Shown: positions 30,532-43,796 of the stretch, piece after piece
Layout: the number at the start of each line of letters is the position of its first letter
Position numbering within the stretch: the first letter of the stretch is position 1
NCBI GenBank assembly: GCA_008360975.2
Contig: CM039183.1
Span: 43,267,850 to 43,331,849 of the forward strand
Length of the DNA: 64,000 bases
Reading direction: 5' to 3'
Source: Lichenostomus cassidix
Taxonomy: Eukaryota > Chordata > Aves > Passeriformes > Meliphagidae
Notes under the pieces: generated by a model
What the model was told of the DNA's origin: nothing
The model's database searches: none
Seen by the model: only the letters and a program-made list of their open reading frames with translations
Position numbers and translations under genes: made by a program

Positions 30532-33500
30532 CTAATAGAAGAAAAGAGAGAACTATTGTAACACTTAATTCTGAACCAACCTGAATTGCAGAAATCTTTT
30601 TCATGGAACAAATTACAATGGAAGCTTTCAAAAAATAGGGAGTAGATTGCTTTATCCTTTAAATTATTAGATACCAGAACTCTCAATTTGCTTTCACTAG
30701 GCCTAGAAACCTTTGCATACATTTTATCTAACACAGTGACATGAGATGGTGCCAACTGATATGATCCATGTCAAGCTGTTCTTCTCCATCAGAAGGAGGT
30801 CAGGAGCACGTAGTCATTAGAACATTTATATATTAACCATCCATAAACAATATGGATTCTCCTTCAAGAGGCTGTTTTGGTAGAGAAACCTGCTTCAGTT
30901 CTTACTCCCATTCATTGGTTTCAAGGTTTTCCACAAACTCTCCTTCTCTCTACCCTTTGCTCCTCTGTTTGCAAAACAAAAAGGTCGTTAGGCACATGAT
31001 CACGGGACTAAAAAGAAATAATAAATCAGGAACAAAACTTGAACACTCTGTATCCTAGCTCTCATTTAAGACAAATACTGCTCTTTTCAATTAAGCAGGA
31101 TTAATGTCTTCTGCCCACTAAGTTACTATGAGTAGTCCTTTATTCACAGCATTCACTTAAACTTGAGCACTACCTTAATATTTTTTAATTTAATATTTTT
31201 ATACCTCTAAAATAAACAATTCTCAAGTCTCCAAATTCAGAACATTGGTTTCTGCTTACTGAAAAGTCATACGAAAATGTAGCAGTGTGTTGAATATTTG
31301 CAATGCAAGCTATTTTGCATTAAATGAAAAATGAAATTTTAAACCTTGTAACATTTACAACTTTGTGCCATATGAATATTGGTGACACTATGCCAGGGTG
31401 ACTAATTTAATTTTTCAAGAATTTAGAAAGTATATACAATTTTTTTTTTGTTCTGCCCAGTCAGCAAGCTATTCATAGCTATCTGTATCTCTTTGCTTTG
31501 GTGAATTATTGTGTTTTCAATATTCTGATAGTTGAGAAAATTAATTCAGGAGTCTTTACAAAGAAGTCTTTTCTCTGAGCACCACGACAGCTTGTCCCCA
31601 GTCAAACCCTGAGGTCAGCATGCTCACACAACTAGAGTGAAGGGAAAAAACAAATCGCATTTCTGGTATTTTTGTAGCAGGTGTGTCATCAGTGTTAACT
31701 TTAAGCTTCCCCACACCCTGCTTGCTTTGACATGAGCCCAGCCTGTAGCAGGCTTCAGAATAGACCTATGAAGTCAATGGGTATTGAATCAGAACTCACA
31801 TTAAATAAATAAACTCCTGAAGACAGCTACAGACTTTATTTCTTTGTTTTCATTATTTTTAATTTCTGTATGCCTTTGTAGAATGCTTAAGCCTTTAAGT
31901 ACCTGTGGTTGGCACCCCAGTATAGACTATCCCCCTAATGGAGGAAACAAGAATGTTAAGGTTATTTAAAGCCAGTTTGTCTTTAAATTGGCCTGTAAGA
32001 CAAAAGGGTGGCAGAGACACTACTTGTGAACAACAGGCTGCTGAGCACAGGCAAAACAGAAAACTGAGCAAATTAGAAGTGATATTAAGAAGGACCAGTG
32101 CTTCTCAAGAAAGAAGCAGGTAAAACAAAATTGTGTGGAAAGTTACAGACTTCAAAGTACAAAGGGTTTTAATGATTTACCCATAAAGATCTTGTTTGTT
32201 CCATGCATGGATAAACAACATCAGCCCAAGCAGATTGCTTTTCTTTCAACGGAAGAGAAGTACAATTTCAATCCTCATTCTTAGTAGGATAAATCCAATA
32301 ATATAATTTCCTGTTTCTCTACATATTGCTGTGCTTTGATACCATATCACAATAAAAAGGGTTTTCACTAGCAAAAGTTCAACATACATTTTTGTATCTA
32401 ACTTGTCCTGTAATGCTGGTAGGAATGTCGTGAAGCAAAGCAATACATTCACAGAATCACAGAATCAGCTAGGTTGGAAAAGACCTTTGAGATTATTGAG
32501 TCCAGCCTTTGATCTAATACCACCTTGTCAACTAGACCATAGCACTCAGTGCCACATCCAGTCTTTTCTTAACTCCAGGGATGGTGACTCCATCACCTCC
32601 CTGGGCACCTCATTCCAATGCTCAACCACCCCTTCTGTGAAGAGAAACCCTTTATTCAATGTCAGAGTGTTTAAATCACAATTTAGTTTGCTTTTAAACA
32701 ACAACAGTACAATTTAGTAAAAAAACCCAAAAAACCTACAACAAGGAACTGAAGGACATGATCACATTTCTGCACATCATCACAAAATGTATTACGCCAT
32801 GTATTTTCATCCTTTAAACAAATAACAGGTTTGGGAAGGAGAAATCCTCCCACTGGGATTACAGTAGTCATAAAAGTGAATCATGGCCATTTCTTCACTA
32901 AAATTGGAGTGGCTTAGGCTTGCACAGTAGAGTAACAGCCATTCACAATGGGGAGTTAAATGAGCTGATCACTGTCCAGGAGCAATGAAAATGTGGGTTC
33001 CTGTGGCTGTGAGCAGTGTTGGCAAAGTCAAAACTGTGGCCCAAAAAAGAGCAAAATACAACTTTGCCTCCAGTAAGTCTCCTGCTCAGTGTCATTATTG
33101 GGCACTGCAGTGGTGGAAGGTCTGTGCACTGAGCACAGCAGCAGGGCTCCAGCAGGGATGGCTGCTTTGGCACAGTCAGCACTCAGAGGTGCCCCATGGC
33201 TGGCTGCATGTGCTGATCATCCCATTGTGTCATGGAAGGAGTTAAATGGAGCCCACATGATCACAGCTTTTACTCGCCTTTGGGGTTATTTGCAGCCGAA
33301 TGTTGCTGGACAGCTTCAAAATAGCTTTTCCTAAGAATTAAAATAAATGCATGTGATTTGAATATTCAAATGAAGCTAACACATTTATCATGTCAGCTCT
33401 CCTACGCAATTCGGCTGGGTCTGCAGATTCAAAGTAATTTATACATATTGCAGAAGTGGCTTAAGAAAAAATCAGACTGCAGTTTGATTGATGAATTCTA

Positions 33501-36500
33501 TCAGAAAGTTAACATTTCAGTTTTAAAAAAATCTTTTAAGGTGTATGGATAGAAGGGATGGAGTATATAGATATGACACTAATCTCATATTTTGCAGAAT
33601 TACTTTTATTCTCTGTAGTGAAAAATACATCCTGTTATCAAATTAACTAAAGGGGAAAAATCCAACAAAACACTCAACCCTGATGTTTTAAAGAATTATC
33701 TTAGGGGGACTGTGAAATTTTACCCTTATATTTCAGAATAGCAGGGGTGATAAAAACTGCCAAAGTTAGAGCATCCTGTTAGCTGCACTAATAATTATAA
33801 GCTACAATGACAGGGCAAAATGCTGCAATTATTATGTCTTCTGTCTTGTCTTGAACTGTGACTAATTACCATCCTTGCTACAACACTCACTCTGCTTACC
33901 CTCTACATCTAAAACAAAGAGATTCACACACATTTATTAGCATTCCTACTGTTTATCTCCCAACACTATTCAGGACCAGTTAGGAATACTTCCTATCTTC
34001 CTAAGGAAAAAGAAAATGGAATAGTAACTGATATTCCAAGGGTCTTAAATGTCACAGTACTCCTGCTTTTCTGCTTGCAAAGAGAAGACTAAATAGTGCT
34101 TTATTCTGAGGACAGCTCTGATAAACACCAATACTATCTTTGCTTTCTGAATTTTACTGCCAGCACCTTTAGAAGACACATTATTCTACTAGTGAGGAGG
34201 TCACCATTCATCTAATTTCATTTGGTGTTTCCTAGCTCAGAATCTGCATTTCCATTTTTCTACTTACTTTTCCATTATAATTCTAGCTGTCCCTTTGGCA
34301 GGGAGGACAGGTTCAATTATGATCCTTCTGGGATTCCTACAGTTTGCAAAAAACCTGCAGTAACACTCTTCCCAACTACAGATCATTTTACCAATACCTT
34401 CACCCTCCTCTTTTGAGTTGTCCTGTTTCTGTCACACCTCAGGAGTGAGCTGTCTTTGAGGAACCTCAGAACACAGCACTGCTTTGCTGCTCTGACTGGT
34501 TAGAGGACTTGATAGGACTTCTTAAATTAGTTGAAAAATCTAGACCACAGTGGGGAGTGGGCAACTATCAACACACTTTTAACTACAAGATTATAATTGA
34601 GCAGACCCAACTCTTCCTGGTTACAGCAGCTACTGTGCATGGAAAACAAAGTGCCTTTGCAGTAAAAAAATAAACTGGAACTTCTGATCTCCCCAGTCAG
34701 TAACACAGACATCTCTTCAATGTTAGCAATGTGGTCTTACCTATTATGTGAATAACCACCTGGCTAAACTATTTGCAAAACGGTGTTTAATTAAATTTTT
34801 TGGAAAGCACTGATCTTTTGCTAAATGTCTAACTAGTTTAATCAGATGCAAAACACCAGAAAAAAAGAAGGAAGTTCATTTATCTACCTTTCTAGTGATG
34901 ATCCAAGAACTTAAAATCTCCAGTTGAAACCACTGGAAAGTCTCTTGGTAAAAATTTGGCTATGCTGAAACACACACTTAACTGATTCAAGATTAAAAAC
35001 CAAGCAGATTTTGGAGCAATGAAAAGCCAATCAACTGCTTCTCACAATCCCTCATATTCTTGTTCAAAGAAATTCTAGAAATCAAGACATTTTGAAAAGT
35101 TGTATTTGGTTTATGTTAGTATAGGAACCCTCAAAGTTCTGAAACATGTCAGATTTTCTTTAGTGTGTTTTTGATCCCAAGCTGCTTTAAAAGATTTAAT
35201 AATTGCACTTTCAAGCTGTTTTTTAGGTCTGCCACATTTGCTAATAACTGTGCTCTTTTAAATTACACTGACTGTAAAAATAACCTACGTCTTTCTTGCA
35301 CTTCTCTGTTTCTTGCATATGTAATTAAGAATATTATACACCTAACTGATAAATCTATCTGCATAACTGAGCTAATGATGTGGTACATGACAGTTACCAC
35401 TGAATATTATAGAAGCAAGTTCAAGACAATCTACTAAGTATCAACAATTTCAAATTACAGTAAACTGGGCCATATTTTTCTGACCCTTTCCTCTGCCACC
35501 CACACACCACCTTGTCAGTTCTGTTCATGCAGCTGCAATGTGACCTGGGTCGGGACTAACCTCACTGAACACTGAAAAGGCAGACCTTCCCTTCCTGCAC
35601 GAAATAAATACCTGTCCCTGTGAACAGGTTACATGATGAATTTGTATCACACTACACAAGTGAGAAATGACACTTTCACAAAGTCAATGGTCTTACAAGA
35701 CACTGCTAAAAACTGCCACAAAATGGAGAAACTGAAATTTCTATTTTCGTACAAGCAAGACTGACCCTGCAAGTATTGCACTAATATTTCTGAATTATAA
35801 ACACTACTTTTCCAATGTGTGACTTTGAGACTATTTAAAAAATCATAAATATGTACTACTGTCCCCACGCTGACTACATGCAGAATTTCAGCACATAGGA
35901 TGGATGGACAAACAGATTCAGGTAAGACTACTTGAAGACTTTGCTGTACAACATTTCTAAATTGTCCTACTGACTTAATAATCTCAGTTACAGTTTGTAA
36001 CAACTCAGTTACAGTTGTTTGCAGAAAACTGGGTAATTTAAACGTATTACTTTTTAGAGATGGAAAGACTAAAAACTTCTAACTTGCAGAGACTGGATTT
36101 TTTATCAAAGTCATTATTCCCTGTGTTCAGAGGCAGAGAGCAAAAGAAATCAGCATTGCTTTCTTAAAAATTCTATGACATTATTAGGTTCTAGGTGCTT
36201 GATATTTCACAAAATTTTAGCCTAGTGGAAAGGAAAATGACATGCAAGAATAATCCACAGGCTTTTCTGAGAACCTCTGTTTAATACTGACTTTAGTAAA
36301 AATATTTAGTGATTATATTTAGAGGCATGATGAAAGCAAATCTTCACGTACAAGAAGTTAGCAAGTGTGAAGAATCATAACTGCATACTGCAATCATGCA
36401 CATTTTTGTGCAATGACGTCTGCACTAAAGCAAAACAAAGCAAAGCAGTTCAGCTTGTCTGAATAATGTCTTAAAACATTATTCAAAAGTATTGCAATAT

Positions 36501-36933
36501 CTTAAAGACTTACTCCATTTATTAAAGGAGGAAAACCAAGAAATGTGACCTGCACTTAAATTCAGCTACAGGTGACAAAGAAGAGCACCCCTGTATCTAG
36601 CAGTTGATTTTAAGTATTTCACAAAATACCACTTTTGACAAACGTAACAGACACTCACTCAGAAGCAGACTTGAAGCCAGGCTTTGGAAATTGTTTCACT
36701 AGATTAGTATGTAACTCACTTATTGTACTGAATACTGTTTTACAGCCCAACACATATTTTTGATTTCTGCAGTATTAAAGGAATGCTGTCCCACAAACTA
36801 GCTAGCGAATTCAAAATATCAGTAAGTCTAAGTTTACCTTTATTCTATCCATGTATGCTTCCATTTTTAATTGCTCCACAGCTTTCCTGGCTTGAGATAT
36901 ACTGGTTGTACTGTTTGACACTAGTTCCTTCAT
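30403..36933 (-). CDS. GNG4: GNG4, G-protein subunit gamma 4 (complete coding sequence)
   Basis: Two coding exons, 36838-36933 and 30403-30531, join in phase 0 to a 74-residue protein starting [20 protein letters not shown] and ending KKLFCTIL. Gamma subunits pair with a G-beta subunit through an N-terminal coiled coil and hold the dimer at the plasma membrane by a C-terminal lipid. The sequence shows the helix (residues about 8-32), the ENPFREKK motif, and a CAAX box CTIL whose final Leu predicts geranylgeranylation. The human protein has 75 residues. From memory the human N terminus is MKEGMSNNSTTS, so this copy is one residue shorter there. Gamma-2 or another paralogue is unlikely given the [16 protein letters not shown] match. 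Expression in the human is mainly neural. Confidence 0.95.
30532..36837 (-). other. GNG4: GNG4 intron between the coding exons
   Basis: A 6.3-kb AT-rich intron. It contains one short CR1 3' fragment (32449-32660). The direct repeat CTCAGTTACAGTT occurs at about 35984 and again near 36004. Otherwise nothing recognisable. Confidence 0.8.
32449..32660 (-). mobile_element. CR1 LINE, short 3' fragment
   Basis: The plus strand begins CACAGAATCACAGAATCAGC, the reversed CR1 tail, then GGTTGGAAAAGACCTTTGAG and CACCTCCCTGGGCACCTCAT, which are diagnostic. It is about 210 bp long and inserted in the same orientation as GNG4. Confidence 0.93.
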
Positions 36934-36943
36934 TTTGTTTTTC
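36838..36943 (-). CDS. GNG4: GNG4 coding exon 1 (with 10 bp of 5' UTR)
   Basis: Acceptor CTTCTAG precedes 36943. The ATG is at 36933-36931, ten bases into the exon, with A at -3. The 32 codons run to DRIK, and the donor is AAAG/GTAAAC, with GT at 36837-36836. An acceptor upstream of the ATG shows that at least one noncoding exon exists further upstream, which fits the CpG island near 43 kb. Confidence 0.94.
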
Positions 36944-39652
36944 CTAGAAGAGACAAAGTTGAGACCATTTAAAGCACAGTTGGCAAATACAGCAATCACT
37001 GAGAGGGCAGTTATCTGAACTCCAACCAACCCTCACCCATCACATCAACACTGCCAAGGTGCAGCTCACAAATACAAAGCAGACATAATTTATTTCTATT
37101 CTCTTGCTCCATGGAACCTTATTGCCTTACATATTTGCATCCTCCATTGTCAGCATTCTGCCTGAATCCTGCAAATGACAAACAAATGCAGAACATATGA
37201 CCATGACTTCAGCGTGAAAATGGTTGCCCTGGTTCACGTTGCCAATGCAGAACAGCTGTTCACAGACCTTGCAGGCATTGCACAGTTTGGCTCCACACCC
37301 CAGTTACACCTAGAAACATCAAAACAAGCTCAGAAATGGGTGCAGTGGAAATGAATGCCACACTGCTCTCCCCAGGCATCAGAGAGAAATTTTAAGATAG
37401 AGGAGTCAAAATTCTGACTATCAACAAAAGAAATTTAGAAATGAAGCAACCGATTAAGAAGAAATAATGCAGTGGTTTCCAACTTTTTCCTTAGACATCC
37501 CCAGCAAAGTCCAAAGATGATGAAAACTCAGTACAGTACACTGTACAGGAGAGGAATTTTTATTTTTAAAGAGATCTGCAGCTCTTGCAAAGGGACATCT
37601 AAGCAAGGTATGTCAGTGATTGGTTCTCTTGCACTGCTACTGCCGGAGGGATTAAATCAACTCATTATCAAGCAGTCCTCAGCACTGTTACCAAACAAGT
37701 CAAGATGACCACGTTCAGACCATGAATAACTTACAGTATTTATGCCAGAGGTGGTCTGCATGTTAGACCCCATGTGCTGACACCACTGTGCAGTGCTGGC
37801 CCAGCACAACTAACAGCTCCTATTTTGAAGTCACTGGAGGTTGGACTAAGGCCACATGAGAAAGATGATGGGATACAGGTGGCCTAGACAGGTCCCAGAC
37901 TAGTTATACTACCTAGAAAGCCTGGATGCTGAGGTTTAATCAGGCAACACTCCCCTGTGGTCCTCACCACAAGTGCCACCTGTAGCCAGATTGTCTGGCA
38001 CCAAGCATCAGAAACCAACACAAAGTTCAGCAAAATGCAAAGGACACAGGATGTGAGAAGCAGATGGGACACAGGAGAAAAACACACAAAAGGAGGCATT
38101 TTGCATTGCTACCAAAGGAGTTTTAGGCTCAGGTCTTTCAAAATGAATACTTCCAGCTCATTTCTGGATAAGAAGCAAACATCTAGAACCACACAAGTTT
38201 CCCTTTCTTGAACCTTGATAGCTAACCTGATCCTGTCACTGGGGTATAAGATACAAACAGGAAATTAAGTAGGACACAGGAAAAGCTCTTCAAAAAAATT
38301 GTATGTCCAATGTCCCTGTTAGACTCAAGAGAAGTACTCAATCAAGAAAGAATGGAGGAATAACTTTTCAACTGCTTTGGTTTCACAAAACACAAATGCT
38401 CAAAGACAAGGCAAAGACAATTGTCTCTTCTCACAGCCTGGTATGAAACAGACTGTTTCTAAAAAATCAGTAACTTGTGCTGTAAAACAGGATGGTGGAA
38501 TACAAATGCCACGGTGAGCCATGCTCAGCACTAATTTGAAGAAAAAAAAGCAGTTTTTCTTTCAGGTCTAGTATAAGTCTCGGCAGGGAAATGCTACTTT
38601 AAAATATATTGATTGTGCCAAACAAAACAAGAGCTTTAACACATGCCAAGATAAAGAACAGGTTTTCTGTATATATGTGTGTCATTTGAATGGAACACAA
38701 GTTTCCCCCTTGCGTGCTCTGATGAAATAAGATCGTGTCAGAACACAGCAGGTTCTTTGTCTTCATCTTTGTTTACAATCTTTTAACTCATATCCCTCAC
38801 AAGGCACAGGATTAAATACATGTGGAGGAACTGGCTTTGCATAAAATGCCACGTACAGTACCAAACCCCACAACCAACCCACAACCTCCAATCAACTTTG
38901 AGATGTGTTTTGACTTGCAGTGAAGAGTCAAATGGCAGAAAGGATACCAGACATTCACAAAAGGAGAAGGTTTAGAATTACAGCTCATCTCTGGACTTTT
39001 TGTTCGACTCAACTCCCTCCCTTTAAACTATCAACCTATCCATAAAAATTAGAATAAACAAGTTTAGCTTTGTTTACAAAATTATACCCCCACAAGGATG
39101 AATCATTTAAATTTTATCATCTCCACAGCAACACTACTAATGATCACAAAGCCAAAAAAGTCAAAGCTAAATCAAGTCAGAGGACTCTCTAGGTTTGCCA
39201 TACATTTAAACTCAACTTAATTAAGCAACTGCAATTCCTTAAATAGTCCAGAGAATTCCAGATCTCTCAAGCTATTTTTGGCAATTCATTCACTCAAACT
39301 GTAAAAGCTAATAAACATTAGAGTTAGACAATTTGAACTGTCACTGGCTGCAACAAAGTTGGCAGGAGCACTGTTCATAGTACTTTCAGCTAGTGTCTAA
39401 GCATTTACAGAATGAGGATTAAGTTAAGTCCATAACAGAATTTTGAAAATGCTATTAGGCATAAAAATACTTTAAAAAATCCAAACCATGTTTTCTAAAA
39501 CAATGCCACAAAGATAGTATATCCTTACCAGTATTCTGAAACACCAAACAGGGAAAATTTTAAAAAAGAAAATATATGTCTTGTTTAGTAAAGCATTCCA
39601 CAGTATCAAAAAACAAGAAGAATATGAGGCTTCCTAAAAAAAGAACTTTAAA

Positions 39653-39677
39653 AACAACAACAACAACAACAAAAAAA
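39653..39677 (+). repeat. AAC trinucleotide microsatellite
   Basis: About seven AAC units run into A7. It lies in the 5' UTR intron of GNG4 and is the purest simple repeat of this interval. Confidence 0.9.
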
Positions 39678-40410
39678 GTCTGTCCAGTTTCAGATACTGG
39701 ACAAAATTTCCACTTATCCCCAGCAAGAGGTTTGTTTATATTCTGAAGCACAAGCATTTGTTCTGTTCCAAATCCTGCTCCAACCTTGGCCTTTACATGC
39801 ATTTAAATATCTAACTACTACATTTCTTGAAGGGTTTCACATCCATTTAAGTATTTAATTTCTTTTTTTTACAGACAGGTCTGGTTCCATAACTTTGTAA
39901 GATTGACTTCTCCTCACAGACCAAACTACATATTCCTCTACCTTCTTTCACTCTCTGCAAATACAGTACATATTTGTGCATCATTTATAGCCCTATTACA
40001 TAGGATGTGATGTTGACAATGAGGCTTGTACTCACTTTCAAACCAGGCTGTGATATATGTCCTTTCTGCAGACAAAGCTTTGTATGACACTTGATTCTGT
40101 GCTCCTTAGGACCTATGATATTCTTTAATTACCTTAATATTATTTAATGAAATAAAACTGTTAGAAATAATGCTCTGGAGAGAATAGAAATTTAAAATTA
40201 CAAGATAATCTATTACACACCCAGCCCCTGGAATGTGAGGAAGCCTCTCCTTCAAACACCCTCTTGTAGGATGTGTTTCCTCTGAACCTGCAGCCTGACA
40301 AATGGCTCTGATCCTCTCTCTTAAGACGACTCCCTTTAAACTGTCCAAGTATTCTCAAGGCCTTTAGTCCCACAGGACACACATTTATCTTTATATTGTA
40401 CAGGCTACAG

Positions 40411-40965
40411 GACCACAGAATGGTTAATGTTGGAAGGCACCTTTAAAGACCACCTGGTTCAAGGCTGCTGCAAGGAGCAGGAAGTTCTACTACAGCAAGT
40501 TGCTCAGGGCCATCCAAGCTGACCTGGAAAGTTTCCAGGGATGGGGCATCCACCACTTCTCTGGGCAACCTGCTCCAGTGTTTTGCCACACACAGGGTAA
40601 TTTTTTTTTCCTTATATATAGTCTAAATCAACCCTCTTTTAGTTTAAAAACATTACACTTTGTACTTTCACAACTGACCCTGCTAAAAACTCTGTCCCAG
40701 TTTTTCTTATAAGCCCCTTTTTAGTACCGAAAGGCTGCAATGAGCCTTTGCTTCTCCAGGCTGAACAATTCCAACGTTTCAGACATTCCTCACAGGAGAA
40801 GTGCTCCAGCCTCTTGATATCCTGGTGTCCTTCCCCTGGATTCGCTCCAACAAGCTGCTGGCCTTCCTGTGCTGGGGAGCCCAGAGCTGGATGAAGTGCT
40901 CCAGGTGGAACTCACCAGAGCTGAGTAGAAGGGCAGATTAATCTCCCTTGATCTGCTGACCAATT
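40411..40965 (-). mobile_element. CR1 LINE, 3' fragment of about 0.55 kb
   Basis: The plus strand reads CCACAGAATGGTTAATGTTGGAAGGCACC, then CATCCACCACTTCTCTGGGC, CTTTGCTTCTCCAGGCTGAAC and CCCAGAGCTGGATGAAGTGC, the known reversed CR1 order. A T9 tract interrupts it near 40603. Minus orientation, inside the GNG4 5' intron. Confidence 0.9.
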
Positions 40966-42949
40966 GTTCTTGATACTTAAAAGGAGCAATTTCTCCCCAT
41001 CATTTAAATTACCTAAAATGCCTTGAACCAGGAATTCTCAGCTGGGGTTGCTAATGTTCGTTCCTGGCTGTTTTTACGTTGGATCAATACAGGCATACAC
41101 AGGTCCTGACAACCACCGTAGTTACAGTAACTGTGCTAATGAGCAGCCTCCATGCACTCTACATGTTCCTGATGCAGCCAGCAGATCTGGATTATATATG
41201 GCTCATTTATCCAGTGCATTTTTGTGCAGCACGCCGAGTTCATTAACATGGTCTCTATTGATTCTTTTCTTGTAGGGGAACACTGACTCCGCTAGCAAAG
41301 AAGTGACAGCAGCTACACAGCCTTTTTTAGCACAACAGTTTCTGCTGACTGGCACCCCACACCAGACAGCCCTTCCTAAAGCATCACTCCTGAAAGCTGC
41401 ATATCGACAGCCTCCCAGTCAGCTGCAGTTTCTGGGGGTTTGTGCTTTTTTTGCCTCACTTCACCTTTTTCTGGGTGCAGGTAACTCATGTAGGCTGAAG
41501 TCCTAGGCTCCTAAAAATGCTTGAGAAGAGCAACTTTTCTTTTTTTTTTGTTTTTACAATGGATGACTGCACCCAGCAGCACTTCAAAGGCAAACTTATC
41601 TTATGATAATCCAGATAGCTGCATAAATATTTGCAGGTATAGCTTGACTCTGCATTGGGGTAAGGAGCACAACCTTCACTTACTAAACATTATAAATGCT
41701 TGCTAGTAAAATGCAGAAAAAGTCTGAACATTTGAGTAAGATAGAACCAGAACAGAATCTTCAAGCTCTTCGGGATGGATTTCTACAAGCAACAGGGATA
41801 AAAAGCTGGAATTTCCCACCCCCCGCCCCAGCTCCAAGTACAACATTAAAATGCCATACCGGGAAAGTTACCTCTAGAATTCAATCTAAAAAGCCCTAAA
41901 CCAAATTGCTGCCTTAATCTGAAGTGGTGGACCTGAAATTACTAGATTAGAAAACCTGAGAACTGAAAAGAGCACCTTCCACATAAACTCCGTACTTCTT
42001 GGACCACACAGCCTGATAGAAAAGTTAACCCAATCATTCAACTAAGTCCCAGTGACATTAGCAGGAATCATCCCTGGATAATGACCTGCAAATCACATCC
42101 TAAATTGAGGAAAGATCTTCACATTTCATTATGCACTTGCTGGAACATAAACAGCAAAATTTACAGCCTCACAGCTGGTCAATGCCAAACTGCTATACCA
42201 AAAAAATTAAAAAGAAAAAAATAAAGAAGAAAGAAACCAAACTTCCCCTGCTATCTCAGTTCTTACTCTAAGATTTACAGCAGCTGATGTAGCTCTGTAA
42301 ACAGAGAGTAAGGGTAAGGAATCCTTTTGCTTTCTCTATCTCCTGGCTTCACCAAGAAATACTTAAAAATTGCTACAGCTTTTCACTCCATCTCTTAAGG
42401 AGAAGCTCAGTAGTACAAACAGAAATGATTAGATTAAAGGCAAGACTATTGTTCACGATAAGGAAATAATGTAATTTTCATACTATAAACGTGGCGACTT
42501 CGAAAATAACTTCTAATGATGTAACTGCAAATCAGCCAAACTCCAACAGCTCAGTTCTCATCTAACATATACGGTACTATATCCAGTCCAATTGTCAAGT
42601 TCCAAAAATTCTTGCCACCATACCCAAATTTTTATTCCAAAGTATCACTTTGCTTCTCAACATTTAAAAATCAAAGGAAACAACGGCTGAGCAAATGTAA
42701 CATTTCAGAATGACAATCTTTTCGTGCAATATTATTTATTACCATCATACAGGTTATGTGAACGCACAGCCCAGCAAACCATCACAGGATCTAAAAGTCT
42801 AAGGCAGGCAGAAGGATGATTCCTGCCCACTGTTTTACCTCTTTAGCTAATTTTGAAAGATAGCTGTAACCTTTCAAAGAAATTCACAGGAAATTTTGAT
42901 TATTCCACTTAAACCCTGCTTAAAACGAACTGAATTGTAACCTACAAAA

Positions 42950-43780
42950 CAGGGAGAGCGCCTCCGGGAAGCTCGGCACTGCATCATCACCTGCAGGGCA
43001 GGAGCGTTTTCAAGTTGTTATTGCGAGTTTTCTGTCTCGCTGCACTGCCCTAATGGCTCTGCTAATGGTGCAGCAGCTCCAGCACCGCACATACATCAGC
43101 GATCGCCGCCAGCAGCAGCGGGCAGTGCGAGTTACTCCTCCGGCAGCGCCAGCCAGCCAGCAGGAGAAGGAGCCGCTTCCTTCAGCCCTCGCTGCAGGCA
43201 GCGCACGGAGAAGGAAGGAGCACGCAGGGCACAGACCCCCTCCCCGCCGCCCGCGGGATACCTGGGCTCGGGGCAGGTTCTCCGATGATGCTCCCCGCCG
43301 GTGCAAGCGACAGCGGAGCCCAAAGCCCAACGCCGACTCCTGCGGATAACCACGAAACTCCGGCTCGCTCGCCGCCGCTATTTCCCGCCGCAGCCCACGG
43401 GACCAGCGGGATGCCGGGCGGCTTTCCCAGGACACCAGCGCCCACCGCGGCGACGGAGAGAGCCCAGCGCGGAAGCCCCGACCCGCCCTGCCCTGGGCGC
43501 TCCCGCCGCGCCTCCAGCCGCCCTTAGCCCGCCCCTGCCGGCACCTTCTCCCTCCCTCCCTCCCTCCCTCCCTCCGTGGCTCTCTCACCGTGCGGGGCGG
43601 GCGGGCTCGGAGGCTGCGGGCAGCCCGGCGGTGGCACATGGCGCGGCGGGGCGGGGCGGCCCTGGCTGCCACAGCCCTGGCCGCCACAGCCCTCACGCTC
43701 CGCCTGCCGCCGTCCCTCCTTGTTCCTGCTGCAGCCGCCTCCTGCCCCGGCTCCGGCAGGCGCTAGCGATCAGGCCGTCA
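42950..43780 (-). promoter_or_regulatory. GNG4: GNG4 CpG island, promoter and likely noncoding first exon
   Basis: A CpG-rich block is bounded on both sides by AT-rich DNA or a repeat. Sp1-type GGGGCGGGG sites lie at about 43645-43665. There is no TATA box. Two good minus-strand donors could end the noncoding first exon: CCAG/GTATCC with its last exon base at 43262, and GCAG/GTGATG with its last base at 42991. Assignment to GNG4 rests on position: the coding exon at 36943 has an upstream acceptor, and no other gene starts here. The long open frames in the block are compositional. Confidence 0.65.
43549..43575 (+). repeat. TCCC microsatellite (GGGA on the minus strand)
   Basis: Six perfect TCCC units plus TCC. 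The minus strand therefore has six G3 runs separated by single A, a strong G-quadruplex pattern. It lies in the GNG4 CpG island, on the G-rich strand of the transcribed direction. Confidence 0.95.
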
Positions 43781-43796
43781 CCCAGGTGTTTATCAA

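Larger units (their letters stand above)
36944..42990 (-). other. GNG4: GNG4 5' UTR intron
   Basis: This is the likely intron between the CpG-island first exon and the coding exon at 36943. It holds a CR1 fragment (about 40411-40965), an AAC microsatellite at 39653-39677 and an A-rich block at about 42197-42235. No coding exon was recognised. The assignment depends on the noncoding first exon, which is inferred. Confidence 0.6.
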
